Shown here: positions 47,315-58,080 of the stretch, piece after piece
Position numbering within the stretch: the first letter of the stretch is position 1
How the letters are laid out: each line of letters starts with the position of its first letter
Position numbers and translations under genes: made by a program
Notes under the pieces: model-generated
Databases searched by the model: none
Told to the model about the DNA's origin: nothing
Seen by the model: the letters and a program-made list of their open reading frames with translations, nothing else
Assembly (NCBI RefSeq): GCF_900292015.1
Contig: NZ_LR130759.1
Location: 2,170,001-2,234,000 of the forward strand
From: Mycobacterium basiliense
GTDB taxonomy: Bacteria > Actinomycetota > Actinomycetes > Mycobacteriales > Mycobacteriaceae
DNA: 64,000 bases
Direction of reading: 5' to 3'

Positions 47315-48394
47315 CTAGCCGAATTGCGGGGCCGGCGGTGGCCCGGGCGGTAGTCCGGACGGCGGTCCAGGCTGGCTGAGCTCAACGACTTGGCCTCCGG
47401 ACAGCTTCCGCCAGGTGTAGGTCTGAATGAGCGAGGCCACCGGAATGCCGACGAGCAACCCCACCAGGCAAACGAATTCACCCGCGAGTACCACCGCATA
47501 CTGCACCAGCCAGGACAACGCCGTGTTGCCCAGCTGTTCGCGGACCGTGGTGATGCTCGCCTTGATGGAGTCGATCGGTGACAGCGACCGGTCCACGGCG
47601 GCGATGATGGCGAACTGCGCGAGAAAGCCGAAGATCAGCCCGGGGATGACACACAGCAGCGACCCGATGGCGGTCAACACGATGACCAGCAGACCGGTCA
47701 GTACCACCGCGCCAAGATTGCGGGGCTTGAAGAACGTTGCGACGCTCACCGGTTTCCCATCGGCGATGTCCAAGCAGCCCGTCGTGATCCCGGCGTGCAT
47801 GTAGAGCGCCACCGCGAACAAAGCCAGGTAGCCGACGAACATCACAATGCCGCCCAGCGGGCTCGTCGTCATGTTCACCGTTTCCGAAGTGTTGCCGTAG
47901 GCGTCGGTGTAGGTCGTGGTCGTGCGGTCGGAAAGGGCCAAGAAAAGCCCGATCATCACGCCGCCGACGGCGGCCAGGATCAAGCCGTAGATTGCGACTG
48001 GCGCGACGAGCGCCGCGATGTTCTGGGTGAACCGGTTCCATGCCCAGCTGAAGGCCTCGCCGACGCTGAAGGCGGGTTTCACCGGACCGCCGAAGCCGGG
48101 TTGCGGCGGGTAGCCGGGTGGGGGTGGGCCGTAGCCGGGGGGTGGTGGCGGTGGTGGGCTGTAGCCGGGGGGCGAGTAGCCGCTTGGAGGTTGGCCATAG
48201 CTCGGTGGTGGCGGCGGTGCGCCGTAACCAGGTGGCGGCGGTGCGCCGTAACCAGGTGGGGGAGGTGCGCCGTAGCCAGGCGGCGGGGGCGGGGGAGGCG
48301 CGCCATAGCTGGGCGGTGGCTGGTAGCCCGGGCTGCCTTGGTCACCGCCCTGTGGGTCGGCTTGACTGCCTGGATGTTCTGGCGGCTGGCTCAT
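47315..48394 (-). CDS. Proline/glycine-rich multi-pass membrane protein
   Basis: The 359-residue protein has a cytoplasmic N-terminus of about 125 residues made of PPPPGYGAPPP-type repeats and about six membrane segments in the C-terminal part (LVAPVAIYGLILAAVGG, VMFVGYLALFAVALYMHAG, AVVLTGLLVIVLTAIGSLLCVIPG, VVLAGEFVCLVGLLVGIPVA). AGGACAG precedes ATG 48394. It corresponds to Rv2560, a proline- and glycine-rich transmembrane protein of unknown role. A decayed paralogue lies directly upstream. H37Rv genes Rv2561-Rv2565 are missing between it and the DUF2126 gene. Confidence 0.85.
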   Translation of the reverse strand: MSQPPEHPGSQADPQGGDQGSPGYQPPPSYGAPPPPPPPGYGAPPPPGYGAPPPPGYGAPPPPPSYGQPPSGYSPPGYSPPPPPPPGYGPPPPGYPPQPGFGGPVKPAFSVGEAFSWAWNRFTQNIAALVAPVAIYGLILAAVGGVMIGLFLALSDRTTTTYTDAYGNTSETVNMTTSPLGGIVMFVGYLALFAVALYMHAGITTGCLDIADGKPVSVATFFKPRNLGAVVLTGLLVIVLTAIGSLLCVIPGLIFGFLAQFAIIAAVDRSLSPIDSIKASITTVREQLGNTALSWLVQYAVVLAGEFVCLVGLLVGIPVASLIQTYTWRKLSGGQVVELSQPGPPSGLPPGPPPAPQFG

Positions 48395-48502
48395 CGCTGT
48401 CCTAATTTGCTTCGTAGTTCGGTCGTACCGGTACGCGGAATTCAGCAAACCGGAACTTAGCAAAAATGACGCGGAGGCGCGCGGACTGGTGTGTTAGGAG
48501 TA

Positions 48503-49418
48503 TTACGGCCCCGGCGGCATGGCGGGAGGCCACTGTTGGTAACCCGACCTGGCGAACTCAACGACCTGTCCGCCGGAAGCTTCCGGTAGGTGTAGGTCAG
48601 GATGAGCGTGGCGACAGGCACCGCGATGAGCAGGCCGACGCCGCATGCCAACGCGCCGACGATGATCACGGCGATTTGCAACAGCCATGCCAATAGGGCC
48701 CCACCGATGTGAGCCCACGCGGCCGACACGCTGGACCCCAGTGCCTGGGTCGCGGAGAAGGACCGATCGATGACAAGCGGCATGGTGAACCGCAGCAGCA
48801 CGGCGAGAATGAGGCCAGGGAAGAACAGGATTGTCGAGGCCGCGCCGGTGAGAATGGCGACCAGCAACGCCGCGAGGATCGCCATGGAGAGGTCGCGGGG
48901 CTTGAAGAACGAAGCGACCGTCACCGGCTTTCCGTCGGCGATGTCGAGGGATCCGGACAAGAACGCCGCCTGGGCGTAAATTGCCACCGCACCGATGAGC
49001 GTTCAACACGCGATCAGGACGGCCCACTGGCTGCCACTCCATTCCTGCGCGGCGCCGGTGGCGGTGGCGGCATAGTCGTCCGAACTTGTCGTGATGTCGT
49101 CGGCGGGAAGGGGCACCGCCATCACCGCGTAGAGGCCGGCCAGCACGACCCCATACATACGCAAGGGCGGAAACGATAAGCGGCCCAGCGTGCTTGCCGA
49201 ATCGGCTGACGGCCCACCCGAACGCGGCGCCCGCGCTGAACTGGGCCGGCAGGCCGGGCTGGCCACCATAGCCGGATGGCGGAGGAGGAACCCCGTACCC
49301 GGTCGGTGCGCCGTAGTTCGGCGGAGGCGGGTACGACGGCGGCGGATACCCGGGCGGGCCTGGATTGCCACCTTCGGATGTGGACGGGCTGCCCCGCCAA
49401 TCGCGGAGGCTGGTTCAT
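48503..49418 (-). pseudogene. Decayed paralogue of the adjacent proline-rich membrane protein
   Basis: Reading from ATG 49418, homology to the neighbouring gene moves through several frames. MNQPPRLAGQP is followed after a shift by SEGGNPGPPGYPPPSYPPPP and FSAGAAFGWAVSRFGKHAG, then after another shift MYGVVLAGLYAVMAVPL, which ends in an in-frame TGA; LIGAVAIYAQAAFLSGSLDIADGKPV continues in a further frame, and a last shift at YRKL leads to SGGQVVEFARSG and a stop at 48503. At least four lesions rule out a functional product. SLDIADGKPVxVAxFFKPR is shared with the intact copy. Confidence 0.85.
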
Positions 49419-49503
49419 GGCAGGTCCTGATCGCTTAAGCGACGTGCATCCGACGAAATAAGTCAATACTCCGCCAAGACGCCCGGGGTCTACCCCTCGT
49501 GGT

Positions 49504-50850
49504 ATGTCTGAAGTCGTGTCCGACGGTCTGTTTGACCTGCCCGGCGAACCGCAGCCGAGCGGAGAGGCGCTGGCCGTGCCGGCCGGTGCGCCGCTGGCCG
49601 TGCGGATGCGGCCCACCTCGCTCGACGAAGTGGTCGGTCAAGAGCACCTGCTGGCGCCCGGATCGCCGCTGCGACGCCTCGTCCAGGGCTCGGGTGTGGC
49701 GTCGGCCATCCTGTACGGCCCCCCGGGAAGCGGCAAAACGACGTTGGCGGCGTTGATCTCGCGGGCCACCGGCCGTCGGTTCGAAGCGCTGTCGGCCTTG
49801 TCTGCCGGCGTCAAGGAGGTTCGCGCCGTCATCGAGGGTGCCAGAATCGCGATCCTGCGCGGCGAGCAAACCGTGCTGTTCATCGACGAGGTGCACCGGT
49901 TCTCCAAGACCCAGCAGGACGCACTGCTGGCAGCGGTGGAAAACCGGGTGGTGTTGCTGGTCGCCGCGACGACGGAAAACCCGTCATTCTCCGTGGTGGC
50001 GCCGCTGTTGTCGCGGTCGCTGATCATGCAGTTGCGCCCGCTGACCGCCGACGACATTCGCACGGTCGTACACCGCGCCATCGATGACCCGCGCGGGCTC
50101 GGCGGGCGGGTCACGGTGACACCCGAGGCCATCGACCTGCTGGTGCAACTGGCGGCCGGCGACGCACGCCGTGCCCTGACGGCGATGGAGGTGGCCGCCG
50201 AAGCGAGCGATCACGTCGGCGTCGAGACCATTGAGCAGTCTCTGGACAGGGCCGCGGTTCGTTACGACCGAGACGGTGATCAGCACTACGACGTGGTGAG
50301 TGCGTTCATCAAATCGGTGCGGGGCTCCGACGTTGACGCCGCGTTGCACTATTTGGCTCGCATGCTGGTGGCGGGGGAGGATCCGAGGTTCATCGCGCGC
50401 CGGCTGATGATCCTGGCCAGCGAAGATATCGGGATGGCGGACTCGAGTGCACTGCAGGTGGCGGTAGCCGCCGCGCAAACGGTGGCGTTGATCGGCATGC
50501 CCGAGGCGCAGCTGACGTTGGCGCACGCCACCATCCATCTGGCCACCGCGCCGAAATCCAACACCGTGACCAAGGCCCTGGCTGCGGCAATGGCGGACGT
50601 CAGGGCCGGCAAGGCGGGCCTGGTGCCGGCTCATCTGCGTGACGGGCATTACTCCGGTGCGGCGGCGCTGGGCAATGCGCAGGGATACAAATATTCCCAC
50701 GACGATCCCGACGGCGTTGTCGCCCAACAATATCCACCCGATGATCTGGTGGACGTGGATTACTACCAGCCGACCGGCCGTGGCGGCGAGCGCGAGATCG
50801 CCGGCCGGCTCGACCGGCTGCGCGCCATCATCCGCGGCAAACGTGGATGA
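49504..50850 (+). CDS. rarA: RarA/MgsA-type AAA+ ATPase
   Basis: The 448-residue protein is a clamp-loader-like AAA+ ATPase of the RarA/MgsA/WRNIP1 family, active at stalled replication forks. Motifs are [15 protein letters not shown], Walker [10 protein letters not shown] near residue 77, Walker [16 protein letters not shown] near 125, [18 protein letters not shown], and the family C-terminal tetramerisation domain with [11 protein letters not shown] and [17 protein letters not shown]. It corresponds to Rv2559c. Confidence 0.93.
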   Translation: MSEVVSDGLFDLPGEPQPSGEALAVPAGAPLAVRMRPTSLDEVVGQEHLLAPGSPLRRLVQGSGVASAILYGPPGSGKTTLAALISRATGRRFEALSALSAGVKEVRAVIEGARIAILRGEQTVLFIDEVHRFSKTQQDALLAAVENRVVLLVAATTENPSFSVVAPLLSRSLIMQLRPLTADDIRTVVHRAIDDPRGLGGRVTVTPEAIDLLVQLAAGDARRALTAMEVAAEASDHVGVETIEQSLDRAAVRYDRDGDQHYDVVSAFIKSVRGSDVDAALHYLARMLVAGEDPRFIARRLMILASEDIGMADSSALQVAVAAAQTVALIGMPEAQLTLAHATIHLATAPKSNTVTKALAAAMADVRAGKAGLVPAHLRDGHYSGAAALGNAQGYKYSHDDPDGVVAQQYPPDDLVDVDYYQPTGRGGEREIAGRLDRLRAIIRGKRG

Positions 50851-50878
50851 CAGCGTCACACTCGCCGCGTCGGCTAGG

Positions 50879-51502
50879 TCAGACCAGCTCGGGTACCCGT
50901 AGGTGCGCGATCGCCAACTCGAACTCGGCGACATCGAGCACCTCGGCACCCAGTTCGCGGACACGCCTGCTGCGTAACTCGGTTGCCTGGTCGCGGTTGC
51001 GGGCCATCGCTTCCATGGTGTCGAACGTCGAGCAGGACACCGCGCGCCGGCACGCGGGATGATCGACCATCAGGCTCGCGCTGCAGAATCCGTCCAGATC
51101 CTCCATCTCGGGCAGCACATACATCCCGTAGAAGTCCAGGGATCGCTCAATCTGGTCCGGCACCACCTTCAGCCAGGTAGCGCGCACGCAGGCCCCTTCG
51201 TGCGACCGGTGGTCGCGGTGCAGCATCGCGATGCTCCATTCTTCGACTCGCGCATTGCCGGAGAACATCATTGCCGCCCGATCACGGATGGGCGCTACCG
51301 CGTGTGCGCTGGCGCGCATCGCTTCCAACGTCTTCCATGCGCTGGTGGCAATGCAGCTGCCCGATTGCCGGTCGACCAGCAGCGATAACCCGATACATCC
51401 GTCGATCTCCTGCAGCGCGGGCATGACGACATCGCGAACATGCGCAATTCCGATGTCGACCGACAAGGGTTGTGCCTGGATGGTGGTAGAGCGTGCGTAC
51501 AC
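50879..51502 (-). CDS. Conserved mycobacterial protein, Rv2557/Rv2558 type
   Basis: The 207-residue protein contains two similar halves, each with a pattern like VxPxLxExDGFCxxSLxVDxxSGxxxxxSxWxTxxAM and a following V-E helix, suggesting two dimeric alpha-beta barrel (ABM-like) units. GTG 51502 is preferred because AGGAGGGGG lies about 7 bases upstream; TTG 51589 would add 29 residues that resemble the annotated start of Rv2558. H37Rv has two tandem paralogues here and this genome only one. Function is unknown. Confidence 0.75.
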   Translation of the reverse strand: MYARSTTIQAQPLSVDIGIAHVRDVVMPALQEIDGCIGLSLLVDRQSGSCIATSAWKTLEAMRASAHAVAPIRDRAAMMFSGNARVEEWSIAMLHRDHRSHEGACVRATWLKVVPDQIERSLDFYGMYVLPEMEDLDGFCSASLMVDHPACRRAVSCSTFDTMEAMARNRDQATELRSRRVRELGAEVLDVAEFELAIAHLRVPELV

Positions 51503-51653
51503 GATCGGCCCCCTCCTCTGTCGGGGCAGCGCCCCGGTGGCGCCACCGGTCCCACCGACTACCTTCCTCCTGCTGCTTTGCCCTGGCAATGCCCGCGGGG
51601 GCTGGTGGCAATGGATTGGCAGGTCGCCGAGCCGTCACCGTAGGCTGGACGGG

Positions 51654-52055
51654 ATGGATACCGATGTGCTGGATGTCGACACCGCGCGCCGGCGCATCGT
51701 CGACCTCACCGACGCGGTGCGCGCGTTCTGCGCCAAGCACGGCGACGGACTGTGCAACGTATTCGTCCCGCACGCGACAGCTGGAGTGGCGATCATTGAG
51801 ACGGGCGCCGGCTCGGACCATGACCTGGTCGATGCCCTGGAACGGCTGCTGCCGCGCGACGACCGCTACCAGCACGCACACGGGTCTCCCGGCCATGGTG
51901 CCGACCATGTGATGCCGGCCCTGGTCGCGCCATCGGTGACCGTGCCGGTCACGGGCGGTGAGCCCCTGCTGGGCACCTGGCAAAGCGTTGTGCTGGTCGA
52001 CCTTAATCGCGACAATCCGCAACGGTCGGTCCGACTGAGCTTCCTCGCGGGGTAG
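51654..52055 (+). CDS. YjbQ/UPF0047 family protein
   Basis: The 133-residue protein matches YjbQ: GLCNVFVPHATAGVAIIETG, ERLLPRDDRYQHAHGSPGHGADHV and GTWQSVVLVDLNRDNPQRSVRLSFLAG. The conserved His and Asp residues form a metal-like site; some members show weak thiamine-phosphate synthase activity. ATG 51654 is the first start fitting the family length. It corresponds to Rv2556c. A strong hairpin follows. Confidence 0.85.
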   Translation: MDTDVLDVDTARRRIVDLTDAVRAFCAKHGDGLCNVFVPHATAGVAIIETGAGSDHDLVDALERLLPRDDRYQHAHGSPGHGADHVMPALVAPSVTVPVTGGEPLLGTWQSVVLVDLNRDNPQRSVRLSFLAG

Positions 52056-52087
52056 GTGGCAGGCTAAGCGGGCCATATACATCTTTA

Positions 52088-52109
52088 GCCGGCCTTCCAA
52101 AAGGCCGGC
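52088..52109 (+). terminator. Strong hairpin after the YjbQ gene
   Basis: GCCGGCCTT-CCAA-AAGGCCGGC forms a perfect 9-bp stem with a 4-base loop and no T tract. It lies 33 bases after the YjbQ-type stop and 57 bases before alaS, and fits the U-less intrinsic terminators proposed for mycobacteria. Confidence 0.65.
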
Positions 52110-52166
52110 GAATAGGCTGACAACTGACCCCAGCTAGGACCAAGCGAACTAAGGAAGCGACGAAAA

Positions 52167-54881
52167 GTGCAGACACACGAGATCAGGAAGCGGTTCCTTG
52201 ATCATTTCGTGAAGGCGGGCCACACCGAGGTGCCCAGCGCTTCGGTGATCCTCGACGACCCCAACCTGCTGTTCGTCAACGCCGGCATGGTCCAGTTCGT
52301 GCCCTACTTTCTCGGCCAGCGCACCGCGCCGCACGCGACGGCGACCAGCATCCAGAAATGCATCCGCACCCCCGATATCGACGAGGTGGGTATCACCACC
52401 CGGCACAACACGTTCTTTCAGATGGCCGGCAATTTCTCGTTCGGCGACTACTTCAAGCGCGGGGCCATCGAACTGGCGTGGGCGCTGCTGACCAACAGCA
52501 TCGCTGACGGTGGATACGGGCTTGACCCGGAAAAGCTATGGGCCACAGTCTATCTCGATGACGACGAGGCGGCCGGACTGTGGCGCGAAATCGCTGGGCT
52601 GCCGGCCGAACGGATTCAGCGCCGTGGCATGGCGGACAACTACTGGTCGATGGGGATCCCCGGGCCGTGTGGCCCATCGTCGGAGATCTACTACGACCGC
52701 GGGTCCGAATACGGGGTCGGTGGCGGTCCCATTGCCAACGAGGATCGATACCTCGAGGTGTGGAACCTCGTGTTCATGGAAAACGAGCGCGGCGAGGGAA
52801 CCTCCAAGGAGGACTTCGAGATCCTGGGGCCGCTGCCGCGCAAGAACATCGACACCGGCATGGGCGTTGAGCGGATTGCGCTGGTTCTGCAAGGAGTGCA
52901 CAACGTCTACGAAACCGATCTGCTGCGGCCGGTCATCGACCTGGTCGCCGCTCGGGCGCCGCGCGGCTACGACATGGGTAATCACGCTGACGACGTGCGT
53001 TACCGGATCATCGCCGACCACAGCCGTACGGCCGCGATCCTGATCGGCGACGGTGTCAGCCCGGGCAACGACGGCCGTGGTTATGTATTGCGCCGGCTAC
53101 TGCGCCGCGTCATCCGGTCAGCCAAGCTCCTGGGTATCGACTCCCCGATCCTGGGCGATCTGATGGCCAGCGTGCGCGACGCGATGGGGCCGTCGTATCC
53201 CGAGCTGGTCGCCGACTTCGACCGGATCAATCGGATAGCCGTCGCGGAAGAGACCGCGTTCAACCGGACCCTGGCGTCCGGGTCCAGGCTGTTCGACGAG
53301 GTGGCCGGCGCGACCAAGTCATCCGGCGCCACCATGGTGTCCGGCTCGGATGCCTTCACCCTGCACGACACCTACGGGTTCCCGATCGAGCTCACGCTGG
53401 AGATGGCCGCCGAATCCGGTCTGTCGGTCGATGAGGCCGGGTTCCATGAATTGATGGCCGACCAGCGTCGGCGCGCCAAGGCCGACGCTGCCGCTCGCAA
53501 ACACGCCCACGCGGACCTAACCGCCTACCGGGAGCTGGTCGACGCCGGGCCCACCGAGTTCACCGGCTTTGACGAGTTGACCTCGGAGGCGCGGATCCTG
53601 GGCATCTTCGTTGACGGTAAGCGGGTTCCGGTGGTCGCGCACGGTTCGGAGCGCGGGGCTACGGATGCCGATCGGGTGGAGTTCGTGTTGGACCGCACCC
53701 CGCTGTATGCCGAGTCGGGTGGCCAAATTGCCGACGTCGGGACCATCGGCGGAACGGGATCGGGCAGCAGTGCGCGCGCGGCGGTCACCGATGTGCAAAA
53801 GATCGCTAAAACCCTGTGGGTGCACCGCGTCAACGTCGAGTCCGGGGAATTTGTCGAAGGCGACAGCGTCGTCGCCGCGGTGGACCCCGGCTGGCGCAAA
53901 GGTGCCACCCAGGGGCACTCGGGTACCCATATGGTGCATGCCGCGCTGCGGCAAGTGTTGGGGCCTAACGCGGTTCAGGCCGGGTCGCTGAACCGGCCGG
54001 GTTATCTGCGATTCGACTTCAACTGGCAGGGGTCGCTAAGCGACGAGCAACGCAGCCAAGTCGAACACGTGACCAACGAGGCGGTTCAGGCGGACTTTGA
54101 GGTGCACACTTTCACCGAGCAACTCGAGAAAGCCAAAGCCATGGGTGCCATGGCGTTGTTCGGCGAGGCCTATCCCGATCAGGTGCGGGTGGTAGAGATC
54201 GGCGGGCCGTTCTCGTTGGAGCTGTGCGGTGGCACCCACGTGGACAGCTCGGCGCAGATCGGTCCGGTGACCATCCTGGGCGAATCGTCGATCGGCTCGG
54301 GAGTTCGGCGAGTGGAGGCCTACGTGGGCCTGGATTCTTTCCGGCACCTGGCCAAGGAACGTGCTCTGATGGCCGGCCTGGCCGCGTCGCTAAGAGTGCC
54401 GTCCGAAGAGGTCCCCGCTCGGGTGGCCAATCTGGTGGAGCGGCTCAAGGCCGCCGAGAAGGAGCTAGAGCGCGCCCGGTTGGCCAACGCGCGGGCGGCT
54501 GCGGCAAACGCCGCCGCCGGGGCCGAGCGGATAGGTAACGTGCGTGTGGTGGCTCAGCGGATGTCCGGCGCGATGACCGCGGCCGACCTGCGTTCGCTGG
54601 TCGGCGACATTCGCGGCAAGCTGGGCAACGACCCCGCTGTGGTCGCGCTGATCTCGACCAGCTCCGACGGCGAGAAGGACACCGTCCCTTATGCGATCGC
54701 GGCCAACGCGGCCGCCCAGGACCTGGGGATCCGCGCCAACGAGCTGATCAAGATGGTTGCCGTGGCGGTCGAAGGCCGCGGCGGCGGCAAGCCCGATCTG
54801 GCCCAGGGCTCGGGAACGAAACCGACCGGCATCGACGCCGCGCTTGAGGCACTACGGGCAGAGATAGCGCGGGTCGGTTGA
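52167..54881 (+). CDS. alaS: Alanyl-tRNA synthetase
   Basis: This 904-residue class II synthetase has the N-terminal catalytic domain ([57 protein letters not shown]), the editing domain with zinc motifs HSGTHMVH near residue 584 and CGGTH near 686, and a C-terminal oligomerisation/DHHA1 domain ([12 protein letters not shown]). GTG 52167 follows AAGGAAGCGA. ruvX begins directly after its stop, making an alaS-ruvX-mltG-aroE operon. It corresponds to Rv2555c. Confidence 0.97.
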   Translation: MQTHEIRKRFLDHFVKAGHTEVPSASVILDDPNLLFVNAGMVQFVPYFLGQRTAPHATATSIQKCIRTPDIDEVGITTRHNTFFQMAGNFSFGDYFKRGAIELAWALLTNSIADGGYGLDPEKLWATVYLDDDEAAGLWREIAGLPAERIQRRGMADNYWSMGIPGPCGPSSEIYYDRGSEYGVGGGPIANEDRYLEVWNLVFMENERGEGTSKEDFEILGPLPRKNIDTGMGVERIALVLQGVHNVYETDLLRPVIDLVAARAPRGYDMGNHADDVRYRIIADHSRTAAILIGDGVSPGNDGRGYVLRRLLRRVIRSAKLLGIDSPILGDLMASVRDAMGPSYPELVADFDRINRIAVAEETAFNRTLASGSRLFDEVAGATKSSGATMVSGSDAFTLHDTYGFPIELTLEMAAESGLSVDEAGFHELMADQRRRAKADAAARKHAHADLTAYRELVDAGPTEFTGFDELTSEARILGIFVDGKRVPVVAHGSERGATDADRVEFVLDRTPLYAESGGQIADVGTIGGTGSGSSARAAVTDVQKIAKTLWVHRVNVESGEFVEGDSVVAAVDPGWRKGATQGHSGTHMVHAALRQVLGPNAVQAGSLNRPGYLRFDFNWQGSLSDEQRSQVEHVTNEAVQADFEVHTFTEQLEKAKAMGAMALFGEAYPDQVRVVEIGGPFSLELCGGTHVDSSAQIGPVTILGESSIGSGVRRVEAYVGLDSFRHLAKERALMAGLAASLRVPSEEVPARVANLVERLKAAEKELERARLANARAAAANAAAGAERIGNVRVVAQRMSGAMTAADLRSLVGDIRGKLGNDPAVVALISTSSDGEKDTVPYAIAANAAAQDLGIRANELIKMVAVAVEGRGGGKPDLAQGSGTKPTGIDAALEALRAEIARVG

Positions 54882-55418
54882 GTGGTCGCCGCACCGCATC
54901 GCCCCCCTGACCGGCCCGGCGACTCAGACCCCGGACTGGGACGACGCCTTGGCATCGATGTGGGCACGGTGCGTATCGGTGTGGCGGCCAGCGACCCGAA
55001 CGGCATCCTGGCCACCCCGGTGGAAACCGTGCGTCGCGACCGCACCGGCAAGCACCTGCGCCGGCTCGCCGCCCTGGTTGCCGAGCTGGAGGCGGTGGAA
55101 GTGGTGGTTGGGTTGCCGCGGACCCTCGGCGATCGCATCGGCGCATCGGCGCAGGACGCGATCGACCTGGCCGAGACGCTGGGCCGGCGCATTGCCCCCA
55201 CGCCGGTCCGGCTGGCCGACGAGCGACTGAGCACCGTGAGCGCGCAGCGATCCCTGCGAGAGGCAGGGATTCGGGCCAAAGACCAACGCGCGGTGATCGA
55301 CCAGGCGGCCGCGGTGGCCATCCTGCAAACTTGGCTCGATCAACGCCGCGGTGCGGGGATCGGTTCTCCGGCCGGACCCGGCACGCAGACGTTGGCCGGA
55401 GACGTCTTTGATGGCTGA
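54882..55418 (+). CDS. ruvX: RuvX/YqgF Holliday junction resolvase-like protein
   Basis: The 178-residue protein has an RNase H-like fold with [21 protein letters not shown] (catalytic Asp near residue 26), [26 protein letters not shown] and a late [15 protein letters not shown] with the final acidic residue. Members act on Holliday junctions or process pre-16S rRNA. GTG 54882 abuts the alaS stop; the N-terminus is about 20 residues longer than typical. It corresponds to Rv2554c. Confidence 0.9.
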   Translation: MVAAPHRPPDRPGDSDPGLGRRLGIDVGTVRIGVAASDPNGILATPVETVRRDRTGKHLRRLAALVAELEAVEVVVGLPRTLGDRIGASAQDAIDLAETLGRRIAPTPVRLADERLSTVSAQRSLREAGIRAKDQRAVIDQAAAVAILQTWLDQRRGAGIGSPAGPGTQTLAGDVFDG

Positions 55419-56667
55419 GGACACATATCGCCCGAGGGCCGAACCCGAGGCAATCGGGCCGAGCCGACACCGAATGAGCAGAGTCGATCGGCTCAAGCGC
55501 GACCGCGAACGGAATGGCCGCCGCTGGCGGCGGCGACTTTTCGGCGGATTCGCCTTGGGCCTGCTCGTCGTGATCGTGGTGGCCGCCGTCGTCTTCGGCG
55601 GCAAGATTTGGCACATCATGTCGGGCAGCGGCAACGACTTCAGCGGTCCCGGCAAACGCGACATCGTGATTCAGATCAAGGCCGGCGACTCGACCACGGC
55701 GGTCGGGGAGACGCTATACAACCAGGGCGTGGTCGCCACGGTTCGGGCATTCGTGGATGCCGCGCACGGCAACGCCGCGATTTCGTCGATCCAGCCCGGC
55801 TTCTACCGGGTGCGCACCGAGATTCCGGCGGCCAACGCGGTCGCACGGCTCGCCGACCCGCAAAGCCGGGTGGGCAAGCTGGTCATCCCGGAGGGGCGTC
55901 AGCTCGACGACACCACAGACATGAAGACCAACGTCGTGACCCCGGGCATTCTCACGTTGATATCCCGGGCCAGCTGTGTGGATCTGGATGGCATCAAACA
56001 CTGCGTTTCGGTTGCCGATCTGCGCTCGGCGGCGAGCAAGGGGACTCCGCTGATGCTGTCGGTGCCGGCTTGGGCGGTCGAGCCGGTGCTCGAGCTGGGT
56101 GAGGACCATCGGCGCATCGAAGGCCTCATCGCGCCGGGCACCTTCAATATCGATCCCGCGGCTCCAGCGGAACGGATCCTGTCCTCGCTGATCGGTGCCG
56201 GCGCCGTGGAGTACATGAAAGCGGGGCTGGTGACGACTGCCACCTCGCGAGGCCTGTCGCCCTACGACATCCTCGTGGTGGCATCGCTGGTACAGCAGGA
56301 ATCCAACGTCCAGGATTTCCCCAAGGTGGCACAGGTCATCTACAACCGGCTCAATGAGCACCGCACGCTGGAGTTCGACTCGACGGTGAACTATTCGCTG
56401 GATCGGCGCGAGGTGGCTACCAGCGACGCGGACCGAGCCCTGCGGACGCCGTGGAACACCTACGTGTCCGAAGGCCTGCCGGCCACGGCGATCTGTTCGC
56501 CCGGCGTCGACGCGCTGCTGGCGGCCGAACACCCGGCGCCGGGGGACTGGTTGTACTTCGTGACCATCGACGCCCAGGGGACGACGTTGTTCACCCGGGA
56601 CTACCAGCAGCATCTGGCGAATATCGAACTGGCCAAGCGTAACGGTGTCCTCGACAGCGCGCGCTAG
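55411..56667 (+). CDS. mltG: MltG, endolytic murein transglycosylase
   Basis: The 418-residue protein has a basic N-terminus, one membrane segment (about residues 46-68), and a YceG domain with [22 protein letters not shown], the catalytic-glutamate motif [36 protein letters not shown] and [17 protein letters not shown]. It cuts nascent glycan strands and helps end their synthesis. ATG 55411 overlaps ruvX by 8 bases. It corresponds to Rv2553c. Confidence 0.92.
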   Translation: MAEDTYRPRAEPEAIGPSRHRMSRVDRLKRDRERNGRRWRRRLFGGFALGLLVVIVVAAVVFGGKIWHIMSGSGNDFSGPGKRDIVIQIKAGDSTTAVGETLYNQGVVATVRAFVDAAHGNAAISSIQPGFYRVRTEIPAANAVARLADPQSRVGKLVIPEGRQLDDTTDMKTNVVTPGILTLISRASCVDLDGIKHCVSVADLRSAASKGTPLMLSVPAWAVEPVLELGEDHRRIEGLIAPGTFNIDPAAPAERILSSLIGAGAVEYMKAGLVTTATSRGLSPYDILVVASLVQQESNVQDFPKVAQVIYNRLNEHRTLEFDSTVNYSLDRREVATSDADRALRTPWNTYVSEGLPATAICSPGVDALLAAEHPAPGDWLYFVTIDAQGTTLFTRDYQQHLANIELAKRNGVLDSAR

Positions 56668-57460
56668 AAAGGCCGGTGTTCTCGGGTCGCCGATCGCCCA
56701 TTCCCGGTCCCCGCAACTGCACCTGGCCGCCTATCGTGCGTTGGGCTTGCAGGGCTGGACCTACGACCGCATCGAGTGCGCTGCTGCGGAATTGCCCGGC
56801 GTGGTCAGCGGATTCGGGCCGGAATGGGTCGGAGTGTCGGTCACCATGCCGGGCAAGTTCGCCGCGCTGCGGTTCGCCGATGAGCGCACCACCCGCGCCC
56901 AACGGGTGGGCTCGGCCAACACCCTGGTCCGCACTCCCGAAGGTTGGCGGGCCGATAACACCGACATCGACGGTGTAGCGGGGGCGTTGGGGCCGCTATC
57001 CGGGCATGCCCTGGTCTGCGGTTCGGGCGGGACCGCGCCGGCGGCCGTCGCGGGACTGGCCGAACTGGGTGTAGCCGGAATCACCGTTGTGGCGCGCAAT
57101 CCTGACAAGGCGGACCGCCTGGTCGACCTGGGAACACGGCTGGGCGTGCCGAGTCGGTTCTGCGGCCTGGATGACGTCGCTCTGGCCGACGAAGTCGGCG
57201 GCGCTGCGGTACTGGTCAGCACCATTCCGGCCGAGGTGGCAGCGTATTACGCCCCAACCCTGGCCCCCATCCCGGTGTTGCTGGACGCGATCTATGACCC
57301 GTGGCCGACGCCGCTGGCCGCCGCGGTGGCCAGCGCCGGCGGCCGAGTGATCAGTGGACTGCAGATGTTGCTGCACCAGGCCTTTGCACAGGTGGAGCAG
57401 TTCACCGGGCTGCCGGCGCCGCGTGAGGCGATGACTTGCGCGTTGGCGGAACTGGATTAG
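56645..57460 (+). CDS. aroE: Shikimate 5-dehydrogenase
   Basis: The 271-residue enzyme reduces 3-dehydroshikimate with NADPH. It shows GVLGSPIAHSRSPQLHLAAYRALGL, the lysine region VSVTMPGKFAALRFAD, ADNTDIDGVAGAL, the nucleotide motif GSGGTAPAAVAGLAELG, and a C-terminal ISGLQMLLHQAFAQVEQFTG. GTG 56645 overlaps mltG by 23 bases. It corresponds to Rv2552c and is separated from the main aro operon by the prepilin peptidase gene. Confidence 0.94.
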   Translation: MSSTARARKAGVLGSPIAHSRSPQLHLAAYRALGLQGWTYDRIECAAAELPGVVSGFGPEWVGVSVTMPGKFAALRFADERTTRAQRVGSANTLVRTPEGWRADNTDIDGVAGALGPLSGHALVCGSGGTAPAAVAGLAELGVAGITVVARNPDKADRLVDLGTRLGVPSRFCGLDDVALADEVGGAAVLVSTIPAEVAAYYAPTLAPIPVLLDAIYDPWPTPLAAAVASAGGRVISGLQMLLHQAFAQVEQFTGLPAPREAMTCALAELD

Positions 57461-57470
57461 CCTGCTGCGC

Positions 57471-57899
57471 ATGCGAATTGCGATAACCGGGCTGGTTCTG
57501 GTGTGGCTGGGGGTGTTGAGCGCTTACGACGTCCGGCAACGCCGCCTGCCCAACGGTCTGACGCTGCCCGGGGCGGCAGCCATCCTGCTGGCCGCGGTCG
57601 CGGGCGGGTGGGGCATGGCGGCGCTGGCCGGTGCGACGGCCTTGAGCGCGGTGTATCTGTTGGTCCACCTCGTGGCGCCGACGGCGATGGGCGCCGGCGA
57701 CGTCAAGCTGGCCATCGGTCTGGGCGGGTTGGCCGGGTGCTTCGGTGCCGACGTGTGGTTTCTGGCGGCGCTGGCCGCGCCGCTGCTGAGCGTGCTGGCG
57801 GGGCTGGGGATGCGGTGGCGTGGTGTCCAGACGGTGCCGCACGGCCTGTCAATGTGTATGGCCACCGCCGGCGCGGCCGGGATGGCGTTGCTGGGTTGA
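57471..57899 (+). CDS. A24-type prepilin peptidase, short form
   Basis: The 142-residue integral membrane protein has the two catalytic aspartates of A24 peptidases: AYDVRQRRLPNGLTLPG (Asp near residue 20) and GAGDVKLAIGLGGLAG (Asp near 74), within about five membrane segments. It lacks the N-terminal methylase domain, as in TadV/CpaA-type enzymes that process Flp pilins. No pilin genes are in the window. It corresponds to Rv2551c. The toxin-antitoxin and lipoprotein genes that follow in H37Rv are absent here. Confidence 0.88.
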   Translation: MRIAITGLVLVWLGVLSAYDVRQRRLPNGLTLPGAAAILLAAVAGGWGMAALAGATALSAVYLLVHLVAPTAMGAGDVKLAIGLGGLAGCFGADVWFLAALAAPLLSVLAGLGMRWRGVQTVPHGLSMCMATAGAAGMALLG

Positions 57900-57986
57900 C
57901 CGCGGGCTCCTAGTCGTGGTGGCGTTGGCGCCCGGTGCACAGCGCAGGTGTGGCTGTCCCGACTGCGGGAGGGCGCCGTCATCGAT

Positions 57987-58017
57987 GTTGAATCGTTCGT
58001 ACAAACGTTGAATGGTT
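57987..58017. promoter_or_regulatory. Direct repeat plus palindrome upstream of the aro operon
   Basis: GTTGAATCGTT (57987-57997) and GTTGAATGGTT (58007-58017) are 20 bp apart, two helical turns, and between them CGTTCGTACAAACG (57994-58007) is a near-perfect palindrome. The group lies 64-94 bases before the aroC start, in the 181-base gap after the prepilin peptidase gene. It looks like a dimeric regulator site. The regulator is unknown. Confidence 0.4.
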
Positions 58018-58080
58018 CTTGGATCGCTGGCGGTGGGGCAGGCCGGCGGGCCTTGCCGCGGCACATGGGAAGATGATCAG

